Source: Bradyrhizobium sp. (GTDB taxonomy: Bacteria; Pseudomonadota; Alphaproteobacteria; Rhizobiales; Beijerinckiaceae). From it: 49,347 nucleotides of DNA. This document shows positions 1 through 11,555 of the stretch, in pieces (the stretch's first letter is position 1; every line of letters starts with the position of its first letter). Location of the stretch: NCBI GenBank assembly GCA_004799435.1, contig SSMV01000141.1, positions 1-49,347 on the forward strand, given 5' to 3'. The notes below the pieces were generated by a model. That model was not told the origin of the DNA. It was given only the letters and a program-made list of their open reading frames with translations, and did not search any database. Both the position numbers and the translations under genes were made by a program.

Positions 1-2374
<2,374 letters not shown>

Positions 2375-3193
2375 CGAAGGTCCCCACCTGTCAGCTAGCG
2401 GAAGCAGGCGCTCCGCCGCGTTGCGTTAAAAATCCGCACGCTTACACTGACGCTTAGTGAGACCCGGACGGCGTCGCTCGTTGCAACGCGCCGTCACTCT
2501 GACAGAAAAATCCCGCGACCCCGGACAGGCTGACGCACCGTTACTTTGTCGATACGGACCGCCGCCGCGGACCCGGCAAAAACTTTGACGCAACATTGGG
2601 ATGTCGCCGCCCGCATCGCGCGCGGCTGGAATTGGAAATTCGCCTCCCCAGCGAACATGCGCGGCATCGCTTTCGGTTAGCCGTCCGACGCGGCATGATC
2701 TTATGGTTGACTCAGCTCAGTCAAGCGACAATCGCGTTGTTGACTCCTTTTTGACAAACTGTCGCCACGCGGACACAAACTCTGTCTGAAAAGGACGCTA
2801 GGAGCGGCGCGTTTTTTCTTCGCGCTTTAATATTGTGGAGCCTCGCAATAGCGCGCAGCGTTTTGTACTTCTTGACCGCCGACGCGGCCGGCCGGCGCGC
2901 CAACCCCGACCGAAGATCCCAATCCCGGTCAACGATCCAAACACTGTTCGTCGCCGCCCAGCGAGGATGGCGCACGAATTTCCAGCGTGTTAGCCTATCG
3001 CCGGAACGCTAGCGACAAGACGAGCGCCCGATGCGTTCGATGGGGGGCGTCGACCTCGGCGGCGCGCCAAACAAGCGTTCACTCGGCCCTAAGCGTTATC
3101 CAGGTTGGATCGAGCGCGCGACCCGAATGGCCAATCCACATTGGCAGATGCGTTGAGTCGCGGGCGAAGACGTGGACGGAGGGGCGACAGCCG
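2375..3193. promoter_or_regulatory. Divergent control region between collagen-like gene and secretion genes
   Basis: An 819-bp stretch with no convincing gene. The short ORFs in it (62 and 84 aa) have no recognisable composition or good ribosome-binding sites. It must hold the promoters of both divergent units. An imperfect inverted repeat, TTGACT-CAGCTC-AGTCAA, sits at 2707-2724 and could be an operator. A TTGACA hexamer near 2752 has no clear -10 partner. No EcfG-type promoter was found here. Confidence 0.4.
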
Positions 3194-5524
3194 GTGGTGA
3201 ATTTGAACGGCAGGCCTCCGGCAAGAGAGCGTTCGGACGCTCCGCGCCTGCATGCCGCCCAGCATGATTCGCCGCCTGACGGCGACGCGGGCGGCGAACC
3301 GGCGCAGCCCTCTATCGGCGGCGACGCGACCGAGATCGACGGCGAACTCAACCTGCGCCTGCGGGCGATGATCCTGGCGGCTCGGCATCAGGGCGTCGAG
3401 CTCGATCCGAGCGAATTCCACACGGTCAACGGCGATCCGCCTTCCGCCGCCGCGCTGTCGAACTGGGCGCAAAGCGGCGGCCTGTGGGCGCGCTCGGTGC
3501 GCATCGGCTGGCGCCACCTCATCCGCTTTCACGATGCCGGGCCGGTGGTGCTGCTGTTCACCGACGGCTCCGCCGGACTTCAAACCGGCGCAGACGCCCA
3601 AAAGTCCATCATTTACGTTCGCGATCCCGCGGCGCCCGAAGGCGCGCCGCCCATCGCGGTCGATGAATTGCGGCTGCGCGGCGTCTGGAACGGCGAAGCG
3701 GTTCTCCTGCGAGCGATGCGGGCGCAAAGCGACGCGGAGGCGCCATTCACCCTGGGCTGGATCGCCCGCGTCGTCGCCGAAGAACGGCGCTCGCTGTTCG
3801 ATATCGGGCTCGCGTCCTTCACCATCAGCGTGCTGACGGTCTTTCCGCCTTTGGTCGTGATGGCGGTGGTCAATCGGGTGCTGCAGTTCCACAGCCTTTC
3901 GACGCTTGCGTTGTTGTCGGCCGTGCTTGCCGTCATTTTCCTTTACGAGACGCTGCTCGGCTATTCGCGCCGGCTGATCATTTCCGTGGTCGGCGCGCGC
4001 CTCGACGCCAAGCTCAACCTGCATGTCTTCGATCGCCTGCTGCGACTGCCGATCGAATATTTCGAGCGCAATCCGGCCGGCGAGACGATGTATCGCATCA
4101 GCCAGGTGCATCGGGTGCGCGCCTTCCTGACAGGCAAGCTGCTGACGACGTTGCTTGATCTCATTACCCTCGCCGTGCTGCTGCCAATATTGTTCCTGCT
4201 CAACGCGGTCCTCGCCACCATCGCGCTCGTTTGCGCGGCCGTGATCGCGCTGATCATTCTTGCATTCCTGCAACCGTTGAAAGCGCTCTATGCGCGCGTC
4301 GCAGCCGCCGAAAGCGGCAAATCCGGCGCGCTGGGCGAAACGATCGTCGGGATCAAGACGGTCAAATCGCTGGCGCTCGAGCCGCAGCGCCGTGCGCTCT
4401 GGGACGAGCGGATCGCGGAAACCGGCGCAGCGCAACTGGCGTTCGGCAAGCTGGCGAACTGGCCCCAGACGCTGGCCAATCCGGTCGAACGGATCATGAC
4501 GCTTGGCACGATGATGATCGGCGCCTATTTGGCGATGGACGATTCGACGGGCTACATGGTCGGCAGCCTGTTCGCATTCATGATGTTGAGCGGCAGAGTG
4601 GCGCAACCGCTTGTCGGCCTCGCCCGGCTTGTCGAGGACTATGAGGAGGTTCGCGCCGCGGTCGCTGAGGCGGGGTCCGTCCTCAATCGGCCCGTCGAAG
4701 TCGACCCGGCGTCGGGCGGTTTGCGGCCGCGCTTTGCCGGCGCGATCGAATTCAATGATCTCACCTTCACCTATCCCGGCTCGAAGATTCCGGCACTCGA
4801 CCGGGTGAGCTTCAGCATTCCGGCCGGGACGATGCTCGGCGTCGTCGGCCGAAGCGGGTCGGGCAAGTCGACCGTGACCCGCCTCCTGCAGGCGATCAAT
4901 CGCGAATATAGCGGCTACGTGAAGATCGACGGATTCGATCTTCGCGAGATCAACCTTCGCCATTTGCGCCGCAACTTCGGCGTTGTCCTGCAGGACAATT
5001 TCCTTTTCCGGGGCTCCATCCGCGACAACATTATCGCCGGGCGTTCCGGCCTGACGATGCCGGATGTCGTGCAGGCCGCGCGCCTGGCCGGGGCCGAGGA
5101 ATTCATCGAGCGCATGCCGAACGGCTACAACACCTATATCGAGGAAGGATCGCCGAATCTGTCGGGCGGACAAAAGCAGCGATTGGCGATCGCCCGCGCG
5201 CTGATCCACAACCCGCGCATCCTGATTCTCGACGAGGCGACCAGCGCGCTCGATCCGGAAAGCGAAAGCGTCGTCAACGCCAATCTGCAGCGAATCGCGC
5301 ACGGGCGCACGATGGTGATCGTCTCGCACAGATTGTCGTCGCTGACGGACTGTGACCAGATCCTGGTTATGGAACAGGGCAAGATCGCCGATCTTGCGCC
5401 GCACGCCGCGCTGGTCGAGCGATGCCAGATTTACCGCCAGCTGTGGATTCAGCAGAATCGCCACCTCGAAGGGCAATCGGGTCGCGCCGCCGGCGGCGGA
5501 CCGAAGATCGTCCCGGTTACGTAA
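3194..5524 (+). CDS. Type I secretion system ABC transporter (HlyB/PrtD-like) with degenerate C39-like N-domain
   Basis: Inner-membrane ABC exporter half-transporter of type I secretion. With the GTG start at 3194 (GGAGGGG at 3178-3184) it is 776 aa; the ORF is open further upstream, but that part looks non-coding. About residues 50-190 resemble a peptidase C39-like domain but lack the catalytic Cys, as in HlyB-type exporters that bind unprocessed substrate. A transmembrane domain follows (about 200-480), then the ATPase with Walker A GRSGSGKST (about 552), signature LSGGQKQR (about 655), Walker B ILILDEATSALD and switch His in VSHRLSS. The HlyD-type gene follows after 56 bp. No outer-membrane TolC partner lies in the window. 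The collagen-like gene on the other strand is the likely substrate by position. Confidence 0.88.
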   Translation: MVNLNGRPPARERSDAPRLHAAQHDSPPDGDAGGEPAQPSIGGDATEIDGELNLRLRAMILAARHQGVELDPSEFHTVNGDPPSAAALSNWAQSGGLWARSVRIGWRHLIRFHDAGPVVLLFTDGSAGLQTGADAQKSIIYVRDPAAPEGAPPIAVDELRLRGVWNGEAVLLRAMRAQSDAEAPFTLGWIARVVAEERRSLFDIGLASFTISVLTVFPPLVVMAVVNRVLQFHSLSTLALLSAVLAVIFLYETLLGYSRRLIISVVGARLDAKLNLHVFDRLLRLPIEYFERNPAGETMYRISQVHRVRAFLTGKLLTTLLDLITLAVLLPILFLLNAVLATIALVCAAVIALIILAFLQPLKALYARVAAAESGKSGALGETIVGIKTVKSLALEPQRRALWDERIAETGAAQLAFGKLANWPQTLANPVERIMTLGTMMIGAYLAMDDSTGYMVGSLFAFMMLSGRVAQPLVGLARLVEDYEEVRAAVAEAGSVLNRPVEVDPASGGLRPRFAGAIEFNDLTFTYPGSKIPALDRVSFSIPAGTMLGVVGRSGSGKSTVTRLLQAINREYSGYVKIDGFDLREINLRHLRRNFGVVLQDNFLFRGSIRDNIIAGRSGLTMPDVVQAARLAGAEEFIERMPNGYNTYIEEGSPNLSGGQKQRLAIARALIHNPRILILDEATSALDPESESVVNANLQRIAHGRTMVIVSHRLSSLTDCDQILVMEQGKIADLAPHAALVERCQIYRQLWIQQNRHLEGQSGRAAGGGPKIVPVT

Positions 5525-5580
5525 TGCACTTGGGCGCCGAGCCGCGGCCGCTCAGGCGCGAAGACTGAAAAAGGCGAGGG

Positions 5581-7278
5581 ATGCAATCCGCGACGCGGCA
5601 GGACGATGCGCCGAATGATTACGGCGCCTTGCTGGAAAGGGTGATTGGCAGTCTCGCCAATCCTTCCCGGGAGGCGCGCGAGTCCGTCTACGACCGCGCT
5701 CGCACCGCGCTGGCTGCGCATTTGCGCGGCTCGATTTCGCCGGCCTCGCCGAGCGGCGTGGCGGAGGAGACGGCGGCGCTCGAAGCGGCAATTCAAAGGA
5801 TCGAGACCAAATTCTCGGTGGGCGAAAGCATGCCTCCCACTGGAAGCGCGGCGGTCACAGCGCCGGCGAAGAGCCGGTCGTTGGCGCCCCGCAGGGTTCT
5901 AGTAGGCGGTCCGTCTTCCGTCAGCCGCATCGACCCGACTTTGCCGGTGATCCTGGAGTTTCAGAGACCGTCGGCGGCGATCGTCAATGCGCCCGTTCCG
6001 CGCTCGGCGCGCGGCGTCGCATGGGTGATTTCCAGCATGACCGCTGTGCTAATCGTGATCGCCGGAGTGATGTCGGTTGATCAGGTCGTGACGGCGAAGG
6101 GGATCGTCGTTTCGCAATCGCCGACGATATTGGTGCAACCACTCGAAACGGCGATCGTTCGATCGATCGAAGTTAGCGAAGGGCAGCAGGTTCACGCGGG
6201 CGACATTCTGGCCAGGCTCGACCCGACTTTCGCTGCGGCCGATCTCCAGGCGCTGACCACGCAGATCTCGAGCCTCAGCGCCGAGGCGGCGCGGCTTCAG
6301 GCCGAGGCGGGCGGACAGACGTTCGCCTATTCAGGCGATCAACCCGACTGGATGCTTCAACTTTCGATCTTCAATCATCGACGGGCCGAATTCGACCTCA
6401 GAATTGAGAACTACAAGGATAAGATCGACGAACTGACTTCGGTCGTCACGCGCGCCAAATCGGACAGTTCCGGTTACAGCACGCGCGCCGAAGTGGCGGG
6501 CCGCGTCGAGGAAATTCGCAAAGAGCTCGAAGCGCGCGAACTTGGCAGTCGCCTCAACACGCTGGCGGCGTCCGACGCGCGCGCCGAGATGCAGCGCGCG
6601 CGCGACAGCGCGGAACAGACGGTTCAATCGGCGGAGCGCGACCTGGCGGCTCTGCAGGCCGAACGCGACAGCTTCGGACAAACCTGGTCGGCCGACGTCG
6701 GCCAGAAACTATCGGAGACCAACAGCAAGCTCTCCGAGGCGCGCGAGCAGCTCAACAAAGCCCAGTTGCGCCGCCAGCTGGTCGAAATTCGCGCCGACAA
6801 GGACGCAATTGTCCAGTCTTTGGCGAAGGTCTCGGTCGGTTCGGTGCTGCAGTCGGGACAGCCCTTCATAACTCTGGTGCCGATCGACGTGGCGCTCGAA
6901 GTCGAGGCCAATATTCCCGGCGACGAAAACGGCTTCGTTCATGCCGGCGACCCGGTCGCGATCAAGTTCGATACGCTTCCCTACACCCAATATGGCATGG
7001 CGAGCGGCGCCGTGCGCATTGTCAGCCCCAGCAGTTTCACGGCGCAGGACGAAGTGCGCAATCCGTCGGGCGCCATGCCGGTCCAGGCGTCGACGCAGCC
7101 CTTTTATCGCGCTCGCGTTTCAATCGATCGCGTGGCGCTGCGCGACACGCCGTCGGGATTCCAGCTGATTCCCGGCATGCCCGTCACCGCCGACATTCGG
7201 GTCGGAAAGCGCACGGTTCTCGCTTATCTGCTCGGCAGGGTCGTGCCGATCGTCAAGGAGGGCATGCGCGAGCCGTGA
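5581..7278 (+). CDS. HlyD-family periplasmic adaptor (membrane fusion protein) of type I secretion
   Basis: Membrane fusion protein linking the ABC exporter to an outer-membrane channel. The 565-aa product starts at ATG 5581 after a GCGAGGG ribosome-binding site. It has an unusually long cytoplasmic N-terminal part of about 140 residues, one transmembrane helix (about 143-165, WVISSMTAVLIVIAGVMSV), a lipoyl/barrel-sandwich half motif (ILVQPLETAIVRSIEVSEGQ), a long helical hairpin rich in Ala, Glu, Arg and Gln (about 220-400), and a C-terminal beta-barrel with PGMPVTADIRVGKRTVLAYL, typical of HlyD. Typical HlyD proteins are near 440-480 aa; the extra length is the N-terminal extension. It follows the ABC gene and precedes the Sel1 gene by 21 bp, so the three are probably one operon. 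Confidence 0.88.
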   Translation: MQSATRQDDAPNDYGALLERVIGSLANPSREARESVYDRARTALAAHLRGSISPASPSGVAEETAALEAAIQRIETKFSVGESMPPTGSAAVTAPAKSRSLAPRRVLVGGPSSVSRIDPTLPVILEFQRPSAAIVNAPVPRSARGVAWVISSMTAVLIVIAGVMSVDQVVTAKGIVVSQSPTILVQPLETAIVRSIEVSEGQQVHAGDILARLDPTFAAADLQALTTQISSLSAEAARLQAEAGGQTFAYSGDQPDWMLQLSIFNHRRAEFDLRIENYKDKIDELTSVVTRAKSDSSGYSTRAEVAGRVEEIRKELEARELGSRLNTLAASDARAEMQRARDSAEQTVQSAERDLAALQAERDSFGQTWSADVGQKLSETNSKLSEAREQLNKAQLRRQLVEIRADKDAIVQSLAKVSVGSVLQSGQPFITLVPIDVALEVEANIPGDENGFVHAGDPVAIKFDTLPYTQYGMASGAVRIVSPSSFTAQDEVRNPSGAMPVQASTQPFYRARVSIDRVALRDTPSGFQLIPGMPVTADIRVGKRTVLAYLLGRVVPIVKEGMREP

Positions 7279-7299
7279 TCGCGCTCCCGCCAATCATCC

Positions 7300-9036
7300 A
7301 TGCAAGCGGTCGATAAACTCCTCTCCCTCGTTTCGCCGACCTCCGCGCTGCGCCGCGCCGCGCGCCTGCGTGAACTCGGCCGGGACGCCGAAGCTTTCAC
7401 CTATTACGCCCGTGCGGCGCAGGCCGGCGTGGCGGAAGCCGAGCATCAGGTTGCGCTCTGCTATTTCGCCGGCCTCGGCGTCCCGGCAAGCCGACCGGAG
7501 GGCGCCCGCTGGCTGGAGCGTGCGGCCGAACATGGCAGTGTCGAATCGCAGACCTTGCTGGCCGGCTTGTGCAGTCACGGCATTGTTCATCTCTCCGGCG
7601 GCGGAACCGCAGGCCTGTTCAAGACGAGCGAGCCGGACGGGCCCGACTTTGATTCGGCGCTCAAATGGGCGAAGCGCGCCGCAGACATGGGTTCGCCCCG
7701 AGGGCAGGCGGCGCTCGCCTATGTGCTGGCGCGAGGTCCTGAGCGGCTGCGCGATCCGGAGGCGGCGCACGCGCTCTATCGTCAATCGGCGGACGCCGGC
7801 TGCGCGGAGGGCTGTCTTGGCTATGCCGTGTCCCTTGCCGCGCGCGGCGGCGACGAGGCTAGCCGGCGGGAAGTCGTCGACTATCTGCGACGCGCGGCCT
7901 TGGCTGAGTTGCCGACCGCAATCTATCTCCTCGCAGTCCTGATCGAGCAGGGCGCGGGGGTCGACGCCAATCCGCCGCTGGCGGTTCAATTGTTTCGTCA
8001 GGCGGCGGAGAAGGGGCTGCCCGCGGCGCAGGCGCGGTGGGGCGAAGCGCTGATGAACGGCTATTGCGTCACGCAGAATCTCGACGAAGCCGAGTCCTGG
8101 TTGCGCCGCGCGGCGCTCGCTGGCGACATCGAGGCGGCGGTGCGGGTAGGCGACCTCAATGCAAGGAGCAGCAACGAGCGTCCCCCCAATTTCATCGAAG
8201 CCGCAATCTGGTATCGCCGCGCCGCGGAGGCCGGTCACAAGGTCGCCGCTCGTTCGCTGGGGTCCTTGTATCTGACCGGCGCCGGCATTCCTCAGGACGA
8301 AGAGAGCGCCGCGCAATGGCTGCGCATCGCCGCAGAGGGCGGCGACCAGGAGTCTCAGGTCGGCATCGCCAATCTTTTGCTGCGCGGCGCCATTCGCGCC
8401 GAAGAAGGTGCGACGGTTGCAGCCTGGTTCGAAGCCGCCGCCTCCGCCGGCGATCGCATCGCCGCCCACAATCTTGGTCTTTGGCTCGCCAAGGGCGGCG
8501 ACGAGCGCGACGCAGCCAAATGGCTGCGCGTTGCGGCCGCTGAGGTCCCCAGCGCCCAATATCTTCATGCGCGGATGCTCGCCGAAGGGCGCGGAGAGAC
8601 TCAGAACCTGGAGACGGCGCGCGCCATGTTCGCCCGCGCCGCCGACGCCGGGGTGATTGATGCGCAGGTCGCTCTCGCCGAAATGATGTTGAACGGGCGG
8701 GGCGGCGAGCGCGACGTCGCTGGCGCCGTCAGGCTTTTCCAACGGGCCACGGCGCGCGGCCACAGCGGTGCGATGTTCGCGCTGGGCGCAATTCACGATG
8801 GCGGTCATGGCATCCCCGAGGATCGCTCCGTCGCTCAGCGCTGGTTCCGGGAGGCGGCCAAGTTGGGCAATGCGCACGCGCAACTCATGCTTGGGCGCTA
8901 TCTTGCGGCGGGGGTCGTCGGCGAACCAAACCCGGCCGAAGCCGTCGCATGGATGCAGCGCGCGGCCGAACAGGGCGTTGAGGCGGCGCAGCAGGAACTC
9001 TATGTGATGGGCGCGTCCGACAGCCCGGAGCCCTAG
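7300..9036 (+). CDS. Sel1-like (TPR-type) repeat protein
   Basis: A 578-aa protein made almost wholly of Sel1-like repeats of about 36 residues, with recurring signatures such as AAEQG, GxGVPxS, AxxWLRRAA and AQxxLGxxY; about a dozen repeats can be counted. No signal peptide or membrane segment is seen, so it is predicted cytoplasmic. Sel1 repeats form alpha-solenoid scaffolds for protein-protein contacts. It starts 21 bp after the HlyD-type gene and is likely co-transcribed, suggesting an accessory role in exporter assembly or substrate handling, though no function follows from the sequence. It ends 9 bp before a convergent gene that also carries a Sel1-like motif. Confidence 0.85.
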   Translation: MQAVDKLLSLVSPTSALRRAARLRELGRDAEAFTYYARAAQAGVAEAEHQVALCYFAGLGVPASRPEGARWLERAAEHGSVESQTLLAGLCSHGIVHLSGGGTAGLFKTSEPDGPDFDSALKWAKRAADMGSPRGQAALAYVLARGPERLRDPEAAHALYRQSADAGCAEGCLGYAVSLAARGGDEASRREVVDYLRRAALAELPTAIYLLAVLIEQGAGVDANPPLAVQLFRQAAEKGLPAAQARWGEALMNGYCVTQNLDEAESWLRRAALAGDIEAAVRVGDLNARSSNERPPNFIEAAIWYRRAAEAGHKVAARSLGSLYLTGAGIPQDEESAAQWLRIAAEGGDQESQVGIANLLLRGAIRAEEGATVAAWFEAAASAGDRIAAHNLGLWLAKGGDERDAAKWLRVAAAEVPSAQYLHARMLAEGRGETQNLETARAMFARAADAGVIDAQVALAEMMLNGRGGERDVAGAVRLFQRATARGHSGAMFALGAIHDGGHGIPEDRSVAQRWFREAAKLGNAHAQLMLGRYLAAGVVGEPNPAEAVAWMQRAAEQGVEAAQQELYVMGASDSPEP

Positions 9037-9045
9037 TCGCCCGCC

Positions 9046-10014
9046 CTAGTCGCTACGGCGCTCGCACTGATCGCTGCGCGCCGCGCGCAGGAGCGTTTCG
9101 TCGCGCGGATCTTTCATTTTGAGCAGGCAATTGTCGACCCAGTATTTTTGCCCCGAGGTCTCCGCCGGGAACGGTTCGACTTGCGAAGCGAAACCGGCGT
9201 TGACCCCGAAGCGCACAATCCTCACTTCCGTCCCGAGCGCCAGATTCTGAAATCGCTCGCCTTCGCTCGCGGCAAGGTCGAGTTCGCGCTGCAAATCCTG
9301 AGCGGCGTCGGCGCGATCACGCTGATCCCTGATTTTTGCCTCGATGAACAAGAGTTGATGCGGGGCGGCATTGCTGTTTTCGGCGGTGACAAGCTGCGCC
9401 AGGACCGTCCCCTGCGCGCCAAGCCGCGACGCGGCAGGATTGTCCGACGCCAGCCTCGCCACTCGTCCATTCAGCCGGTAGTTGGCGCCGCGCTGACGCA
9501 GCTCCTCAATCGCGTCATGGATGCCGGTCGGTCCGACGGCGCCATTGGCGGCGATGGCGTGAGGACTGACCAGACGTGAGACCATGCGTTCGGCCTCAGC
9601 GATCTCGTCGTTGCTCAGACGCGCGCCATATTGGACGATTTCGAATTCATTCGGGTCGTCGCCGAGCGCCGTTGGCTGCGGGCCGCCGAAAGGCGTGGCG
9701 CCCATGCTGAAGCTTGCCAGTAGCCAGGCATAGGCGCTGACCGGGTCTTGGCGAACGCCTTGGCCTTTTGCGTACATGACGGCGAGGAGATGTTCGGCCG
9801 ATGCGCAGCCCGTGCGCGCCATTGGCTCTATCTCGGCGAACGCCTGCGCGTAGTCGCCCGAGTCGTACCAGGCCGAGCGCGGCGTCGCCGCGTAACAGTC
9901 GAATTTTTGCGTCTCGCCCGCGCTCGCTTCGGTCTGCGCCGCGGCGCCGACCGAACTTGCCGCCAGAACGCCGCCCGCGAGCGCCGCGGCCGCAATAGCA
10001 ATGTAGCCCCTCAT
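9046..10014 (-). CDS. Secreted protein with a Sel1-like repeat
   Basis: A 322-aa product when started at ATG 10014. The longer upstream frame looks non-coding, whereas this start gives a clear signal peptide (MRGYIAIAAAALAGGVLAAS, then a probable cut after VGAAAQ). Residues about 60-105 hold a Sel1-like repeat (CASAEHLLAVMYAKGQGVRQDP). The rest, including a Cys near residue 40 and a Cys pair near the C-terminus, is not recognised. It faces the cytoplasmic Sel1 gene tail to tail with a 9-bp gap. Predicted periplasmic; function unknown. The Sel1 similarity between the two convergent genes may reflect a shared process or chance. Confidence 0.75.
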   Translation of the reverse strand: MRGYIAIAAAALAGGVLAASSVGAAAQTEASAGETQKFDCYAATPRSAWYDSGDYAQAFAEIEPMARTGCASAEHLLAVMYAKGQGVRQDPVSAYAWLLASFSMGATPFGGPQPTALGDDPNEFEIVQYGARLSNDEIAEAERMVSRLVSPHAIAANGAVGPTGIHDAIEELRQRGANYRLNGRVARLASDNPAASRLGAQGTVLAQLVTAENSNAAPHQLLFIEAKIRDQRDRADAAQDLQRELDLAASEGERFQNLALGTEVRIVRFGVNAGFASQVEPFPAETSGQKYWVDNCLLKMKDPRDETLLRAARSDQCERRSD

Positions 10015-10165
10015 GGCAGCATATGCATTTTCAGACCTTCGGTGGACCGACTGGCCATCGCTGGAAGATTCCGTGCGACCGACCGCTCGCACAACAAAGC
10101 GACACTGCCGGGGCACAGGTCGCATGGCGGCGAAAATTCTGCTAGCGTTCGCGTGAGGGAAAGCG

Positions 10166-10396
10166 ATGCCAACGCATAAGACGCTCGACGTAAACTTGCC
10201 GCATGCCGCCGCCGGCGAACTCCGGCTGGAAGCGGGCGGTCGCCGTGTGCTTCGCGTCGTCACCGATCTTCGTCCAGACCAGGTCGCGGAACTCGCCGTC
10301 TTGAGGGCGGCGCTCGCCAGGCGCCTTGGACCCCACGGCGACTACGACGGCTTTATCATTGACCCAAAGCCGGCGAATGAGTCCGGCCGCGCCTAG
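10166..10396 (+). CDS. Small hypothetical protein (76 aa)
   Basis: A 76-aa ORF starting MPTHKTLDVNLPHAAAGELR with a good ribosome-binding site (GAGGGA, 7 bp before the ATG). It has no signal peptide, membrane segment or recognised motif; it is rich in Ala, Arg, Leu and Asp. A 139-aa frame overlaps it on the minus strand, but that one reads through AT-rich promoter-like DNA and looks spurious. Coding status rests mainly on the ribosome-binding site and the gap it fills between two secure genes. Confidence 0.45.
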   Translation: MPTHKTLDVNLPHAAAGELRLEAGGRRVLRVVTDLRPDQVAELAVLRAALARRLGPHGDYDGFIIDPKPANESGRA

Positions 10397-10607
10397 CCGC
10401 CGCCCAATCCTGAGATTCGGCGAATCATATTTACGATTATTAAAGGTAAATCCGAGGCGGCCAAGGTTCCTGCGGCCCTTGAGGCGGACTTTGCCGATCG
10501 GCAAAAAAGATTTACGTTTACCTAAACTTTCGCAGTGTAGGCTTATACCGTCCGAGGCCATTGGACGGCAGGCTGTGACGGCAAGGACGCTTCGGCGGGG
10601 CGGGATA
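10397..10607 (+). promoter_or_regulatory. AT-rich promoter region of the outer-membrane protein gene
   Basis: AT-rich DNA unlike its surroundings. It holds a perfect 14-bp palindrome TTGCCGATCGGCAA at 10491-10504, flanked by inverted AGGTAAATC (10445) and GATTTAC (10509) elements, and a TTATACC element near 10545 that could serve as a -10. The repeats look like an operator or leader structure. Exact promoter elements cannot be assigned. Confidence 0.4.
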
Positions 10608-11333
10608 ATGACTGGCTTGAAAACCAGTTTGAGTGGGTTGGCGGTCCTTTGCGCTCTCGGCGGAGCCGCGCATGCCGACGACTATCTCAAGGGCATGCTT
10701 GACCCCACGAATTTTGCCCAGCCGCTCAACTGGTCAGGGCCCTATGTCGGGGCGACGCTGGGCTACGCTTGGAGCGGCTTCCACGACCAATTGGCGCTCT
10801 CGACTGACTCGCCGACCGGCCTTTGGTCGCAGGGCGGCGCCGTGGGCGCAATCGCCGGCTACAACATGCAGTCGTCAAACTATGTCCTGGGCATAGAAAC
10901 CGAATTCAACGGCGCGCAGATCGGAGCCACGGTCCACGATCAGCTTTTCGGCGACAATTTCAAATCTTCCCTCAATGACTTCGGCGCCCTCCGATCGCGC
11001 CTGGGATATGCCTACAATCGCGCCCTGTTTTACGTCGACGGCGGCCTCGCTTACGGCAATCTCCACAGCAACGTGAACGGGCCGGCGTTGCTTGGATCTC
11101 CCTACAGCTTTTCGGGAGTGGCCACCGGTTACACGCTCGGGGCTGGCGTCGAATACGCCGTGACCAACAACTGGTCCGTGCGGGCCGAATATTTGTATAT
11201 GGATTTTGGCAAGAATGACCCGACCAACGCTGCGGGCATGCCCTATTCCGGCATTGCAGGCGGCGGCTTCGCGACGGTCAGGCGCGACGCTTACAACCTC
11301 CTTCGCCTCGGCGTCGTCTATTCATTCAAGTGA
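10608..11333 (+). CDS. Outer-membrane beta-barrel protein (porin family, Omp25/31-like)
   Basis: A 241-aa product from ATG 10608, preceded by GGGGCGGG. It has a signal peptide (MTGLKTSLSGLAVLCALGGAAHA, cut before DDYLKG), then the classic entry sequence NWSGPYVGATLGYAW and alternating amphipathic strands, and ends in RLGVVYSFK with an aromatic near the C-terminus, as expected for BAM-inserted barrels. This fits the rhizobial small outer-membrane beta-barrel family (OmpA-like transmembrane domain). It is probably a structural surface protein of eight strands; no specific transport role can be read. The gene appears monocistronic with its own AT-rich upstream region. Confidence 0.85.
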   Translation: MTGLKTSLSGLAVLCALGGAAHADDYLKGMLDPTNFAQPLNWSGPYVGATLGYAWSGFHDQLALSTDSPTGLWSQGGAVGAIAGYNMQSSNYVLGIETEFNGAQIGATVHDQLFGDNFKSSLNDFGALRSRLGYAYNRALFYVDGGLAYGNLHSNVNGPALLGSPYSFSGVATGYTLGAGVEYAVTNNWSVRAEYLYMDFGKNDPTNAAGMPYSGIAGGGFATVRRDAYNLLRLGVVYSFK

Positions 11334-11349
11334 AGCTTTGACGAGGCCA

Positions 11350-11367
11350 GGCTGAGCTTCCTCAGCC
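11350..11367 (+). terminator. Weak hairpin after the outer-membrane protein gene
   Basis: GGCTGAG, loop CTTC, CTCAGCC: a 7-bp perfect stem 16 bp after the stop codon. No T-run follows, so it may be a 3' stabilising hairpin rather than an intrinsic terminator. Confidence 0.35.
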
Positions 11368-11555
11368 GAGCACCGATCGCGCAATGCGTCTGTTTTGCGC
11401 CAGTGACGCGGGCCTCCGCGCCCGCGGCCACGGAGGGCCGCGCTGCTGCTCCGGTTCCGCCTGGACGCCGATCGCTTTGGGCTTCGTCCTAATCCCATGT
11501 CGTATTATAGCCCCGCCACGGGCGCAGTCGCGCCAGCAGCGGGCGAAGGGTCGCG

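Noticed and set aside
2700-2800. TTGACA-type sigma-70 promoter near 2752
   Set aside because: No acceptable -10 element at 16-18 bp; left unassigned within the control region.
3089-5476. 795-aa minus-strand ORF opposite the ABC transporter
   Set aside because: Arg/Gln/His-rich shadow frame; the plus strand has all ABC motifs.
10142-10561. 139-aa minus-strand ORF upstream of the outer-membrane protein gene
   Set aside because: It reads through AT-rich promoter-like DNA, has no clear ribosome-binding site and overlaps a better-started small ORF.
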